Of a stretch of 17,160 nt of DNA, positions 15,197 to 17,160 are shown in pieces; the first letter of the stretch is position 1, and each line of letters opens with the position of its first letter. The translations under genes were made by a program, and so were the position numbers. Source of the DNA: Deltaproteobacteria bacterium (GTDB lineage Bacteria > Myxococcota_A > UBA9160 > SZUA-336); contig DAOUZG010000009.1 of NCBI GenBank assembly GCA_030665705.1, forward strand, positions 1 to 17,160. Reading direction: 5' to 3'. The notes below the pieces were generated by a model. That model was not told the DNA's origin. It worked only from the letters and a program-made list of their open reading frames with translations, and did not search any database.

Positions 15197-16187
15197 GGAC
15201 GGCCTCCGGGGGTCGGCTTGCGACGAGCCTCAGGTCGTCCCGTGTCTCGTCGAGGAAGCGTCGTGCCGCGCCGATCGAATCCTCGACCGCGGCCGGCTCG
15301 GGCAGGTGGTGGGCGAACTTCACGAGGTCCGCACGGCGCAGGAAGCTCTGCATTAACGCCTGATGAGCCCTAGAGAGGTCCGGAGACCCGGTCATCGCCT
15401 CGAGGAACTCCTCCGTGGTGAGCTCGAGAGAGCGCAGACCGAAACGCCTCTCGAGGTAGCGCCGCACGATTCCCGAGAGCTTCACGAAAAACGCGTCCAT
15501 CTCCTCCAACCCGGGTCGGGGTGTGTCAAGCAGTGTCTTCAGCTCGGCGTACGCCAGATCAAAGGCGGAGCCGCGCCGAGCTCGAGCCCGGTACGCGAGC
15601 CAGGAGCGGATGAGCACCGGCGATAGGGCGGCTATGAGGGCCAGGCCGGCAACCACGAACGGCCAGGCGCGCGGACCCGAGGGCTCGAGGGGTGGCAGCT
15701 CGCCGCGCGCCGGTCGCAGCTCGAGGGGCGCGTCCTCGGGGAGGACGGACGTCACGTCGAAGTCGAGGCGTTCGGTGAGGAGCTCGTACGCGTCCTCTCC
15801 CTCGGGAGCCGGTGTCTGTCCTGGCCGACGATCGACGAACTCGACCAGGATCGGAGGGATACGCTGCGGCCCGGAGCGCGAGGGCTGCAGCGTGTAGCGC
15901 TGACGTGCGATCGTCTTGCCGTCATCATCGATCGTCTCCGACGGGACGAAGTCGACGATCGCGAAGCGGTCGAGGGCCTCGCCGAACTCGGGCATGAGGA
16001 CCTCGACCCCGGGCTCCGCGCGCACCTCGATCTCCAGCGTCAGCCGATCTCCGATCACGGGCTCGGCAGGTGTGACCCGCAGGGTGGCTCGGACCGGACC
16101 GACCTCGGTGCTCCGCTCGATTGCATCATCCGCGGTCGCCGGAGGGGCGAGCAGCATCGCAACGACGAGAAGAGCTCGGCCTCTCAC
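15189..16187 (-). CDS. BatD-like single-pass protein of vWA operons (DUF4381-like position)
   Basis: The 332-residue product starts with a signal peptide (ALLVVAMLLAPPATA, cut near 19). Next comes a beta-rich periplasmic domain (about 25-150) with VTPAEPVIGDRLTLEIEV at 38-55, a phrase typical of BatD-type beta domains. One membrane helix lies at about 175-196. The cytoplasmic tail carries AFDLAYAELKTLL (208-220) and FFVKLSGIVRRYLERRFGLRSLELTTEEFLEAM (233-265), a helical segment shared by the short membrane proteins found between DUF58 and BatA genes. I infer an accessory subunit linking the cytoplasmic DUF58/MoxR side to the periplasmic partners. The start is GTG at 16187, overlapping the DUF58 stop as GTGA, with AAAGGG upstream. 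Family placement is by motif and position. Confidence 0.8.
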   Translation of the reverse strand: MRGRALLVVAMLLAPPATADDAIERSTEVGPVRATLRVTPAEPVIGDRLTLEIEVRAEPGVEVLMPEFGEALDRFAIVDFVPSETIDDDGKTIARQRYTLQPSRSGPQRIPPILVEFVDRRPGQTPAPEGEDAYELLTERLDFDVTSVLPEDAPLELRPARGELPPLEPSGPRAWPFVVAGLALIAALSPVLIRSWLAYRARARRGSAFDLAYAELKTLLDTPRPGLEEMDAFFVKLSGIVRRYLERRFGLRSLELTTEEFLEAMTGSPDLSRAHQALMQSFLRRADLVKFAHHLPEPAAVEDSIGAARRFLDETRDDLRLVASRPPEAVHA

Positions 16188-17146
16188 CGGCGTTCCCTTC
16201 TTTCGCGCATCCGAAAGAACTGCACCAGCGGATCCACGACCGAGCCGGCCGCGTCGATGTGGATGAAGTCGATCCTGGACGATCGAAGCCGCCGTTCGAG
16301 CGCTCGAACGCGCTCTGCCGCGCCCCTCTGAACCTCACGCCGGAACGCCTCCGAGCTCGTGTCGTAGATCCGTGTCGAGCCGGCCTCGGCATCACGAAGC
16401 GCAAGGAGCCCGACCTCGGGAATCTCGAGCTCCCGGGGATCCGTCACGAGGACCGCGACCACGTCGTGCTTGAGGTTCGCGATGCGGAGAGCCTGCTCGA
16501 AGTCACGATCGAGGAAGTCGCTCACGACGAAACAGATGGTCTTGCGGGTCGTTACCGCCAGCAGGAACCGCATGGCCTGTGAGATGCTCGTCGCCTCGCG
16601 CGCCTGGCGCGGTCGTCGCCAGGCGCCCCGTAGGAAGCTGAAGCGGCGCTGCGGCGTCGCGCCCCGGGCGCTCTCGGGCGTGTCCAGCCCGTGCGCAAGC
16701 ACCTCGCGCACCACCCGCAGAGCGTGCTTCTGCCCTTTGCGTGGAGGGATGTACTGCTCGATCCCCCCGTGGAAGAGGGTCAGCCCGACCTTGTCGTCGT
16801 TGCGAATGGCCGAGAAGGCGAGAAGGGCACAGAGCTCCGCCGTTGCTTCGCGCTTGGAGCGGGCGCTGGAGCCGAAGTCCTGCGAGGCCGAGACATCCGC
16901 CATGAGCATCAGGTTGAGCTGTCGCTCCTCGACGTAGCGCTTGACGTAGGGTGCGCCCATGCGCGCGGTCACGTTCCAGTCGATCGTGCGGACGTCGTCG
17001 CCGGGGATGTAGGGGCGCACTTCGTCGAACTCGACGCCACGTCCCTTGAACACCGAGACGTACTCACCGGCCAGCACGTCGGCCACCTGGCGGCCGGTGC
17101 GGATCTGGATCTCGCGGACGCGCTGCAGGATCTCGCGAGTCAGCAC
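16184..17146 (-). CDS. DUF58 family protein (vWA-like, MoxR-associated)
   Basis: The 320-residue product shows the DUF58 hallmark blocks EYVSVFKGRGVEFDEVRPYIPGDDVR (28-53, with GDDVR at 49-53), TIDWNVTARMGAPYVKRYVEER (54-75) and DVSASQDFGS (84-93). The last is a vWA metal-site-like motif with D84, S86 and S88. FVVSDFLDRDF (206-216) supplies a second acidic position, D210. There is no membrane segment, so it is probably cytoplasmic. DUF58 proteins are encoded directly after MoxR AAA+ ATPases and are thought to be their partners. The start is GTG at 17146: an in-frame TGA lies two codons upstream, so no earlier start is possible, and the product begins as family members do. No clear ribosome site is visible, which suggests coupling to an upstream gene beyond the right edge. 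Confidence 0.92.
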   Translation of the reverse strand: MLTREILQRVREIQIRTGRQVADVLAGEYVSVFKGRGVEFDEVRPYIPGDDVRTIDWNVTARMGAPYVKRYVEERQLNLMLMADVSASQDFGSSARSKREATAELCALLAFSAIRNDDKVGLTLFHGGIEQYIPPRKGQKHALRVVREVLAHGLDTPESARGATPQRRFSFLRGAWRRPRQAREATSISQAMRFLLAVTTRKTICFVVSDFLDRDFEQALRIANLKHDVVAVLVTDPRELEIPEVGLLALRDAEAGSTRIYDTSSEAFRREVQRGAAERVRALERRLRSSRIDFIHIDAAGSVVDPLVQFFRMRERRERR

Positions 17147-17160
17147 GGGTCAGGGGACGA

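Overview
The window is GC-rich, almost fully coding DNA from what looks like a Gram-negative bacterium. GC-rich third codon positions produce long antisense shadow ORFs. The right half is a von Willebrand A (vWA)/Bat operon with signal peptides and periplasmic beta domains. This is typical of Deltaproteobacteria-like lineages (Myxococcota, Binatota and relatives), Acidobacteriota and Proteobacteria. I cannot name the species. I see no tRNA, rRNA, CRISPR array, transposase or integrase.

Left region (1-5678). A YihY/BrkB membrane protein gene on the minus strand runs off the left edge and carries a C-terminal winged-helix domain. It diverges from a plus-strand operon of three genes: a GH51 alpha-L-arabinofuranosidase, a membrane-anchored M20 zinc peptidase and a NahK-like sugar kinase (APH fold). 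The divergent spacer holds a perfect AT-rich inverted repeat and a good sigma70-like promoter for the GH51 operon. The three genes suggest salvage of a glycan or glycopeptide, but the substrate is unknown.

Middle region (5694-8132). Three minus-strand genes form a compact cassette: an XRE/HTH regulator, a soluble 336-residue protein of unknown function, and an ARPP-1 (DUF6569-type) protein. The cassette has its own promoter, in which an inverted repeat overlaps the -10 box. The transcript is predicted to be leaderless or nearly so. This is the best candidate for an undescribed system.

Right region (8174-17146). Six minus-strand genes are chained by 4- or 8-base overlaps: a DUF58 protein, a small BatD-like membrane protein, BatA, a giant BatB fusion, BatD and a BatE-like TPR/SH3 protein. 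A MoxR ATPase is expected just beyond the right edge but is not visible. The giant BatB gene (1136 residues) continues in frame through what looks like a secretory signal peptide into a TPR and coiled-coil periplasmic protein. It therefore appears to be a BatB-BatC fusion. Operons of this type are linked to aerotolerance and envelope stress, with MoxR acting as chaperone on the vWA proteins.
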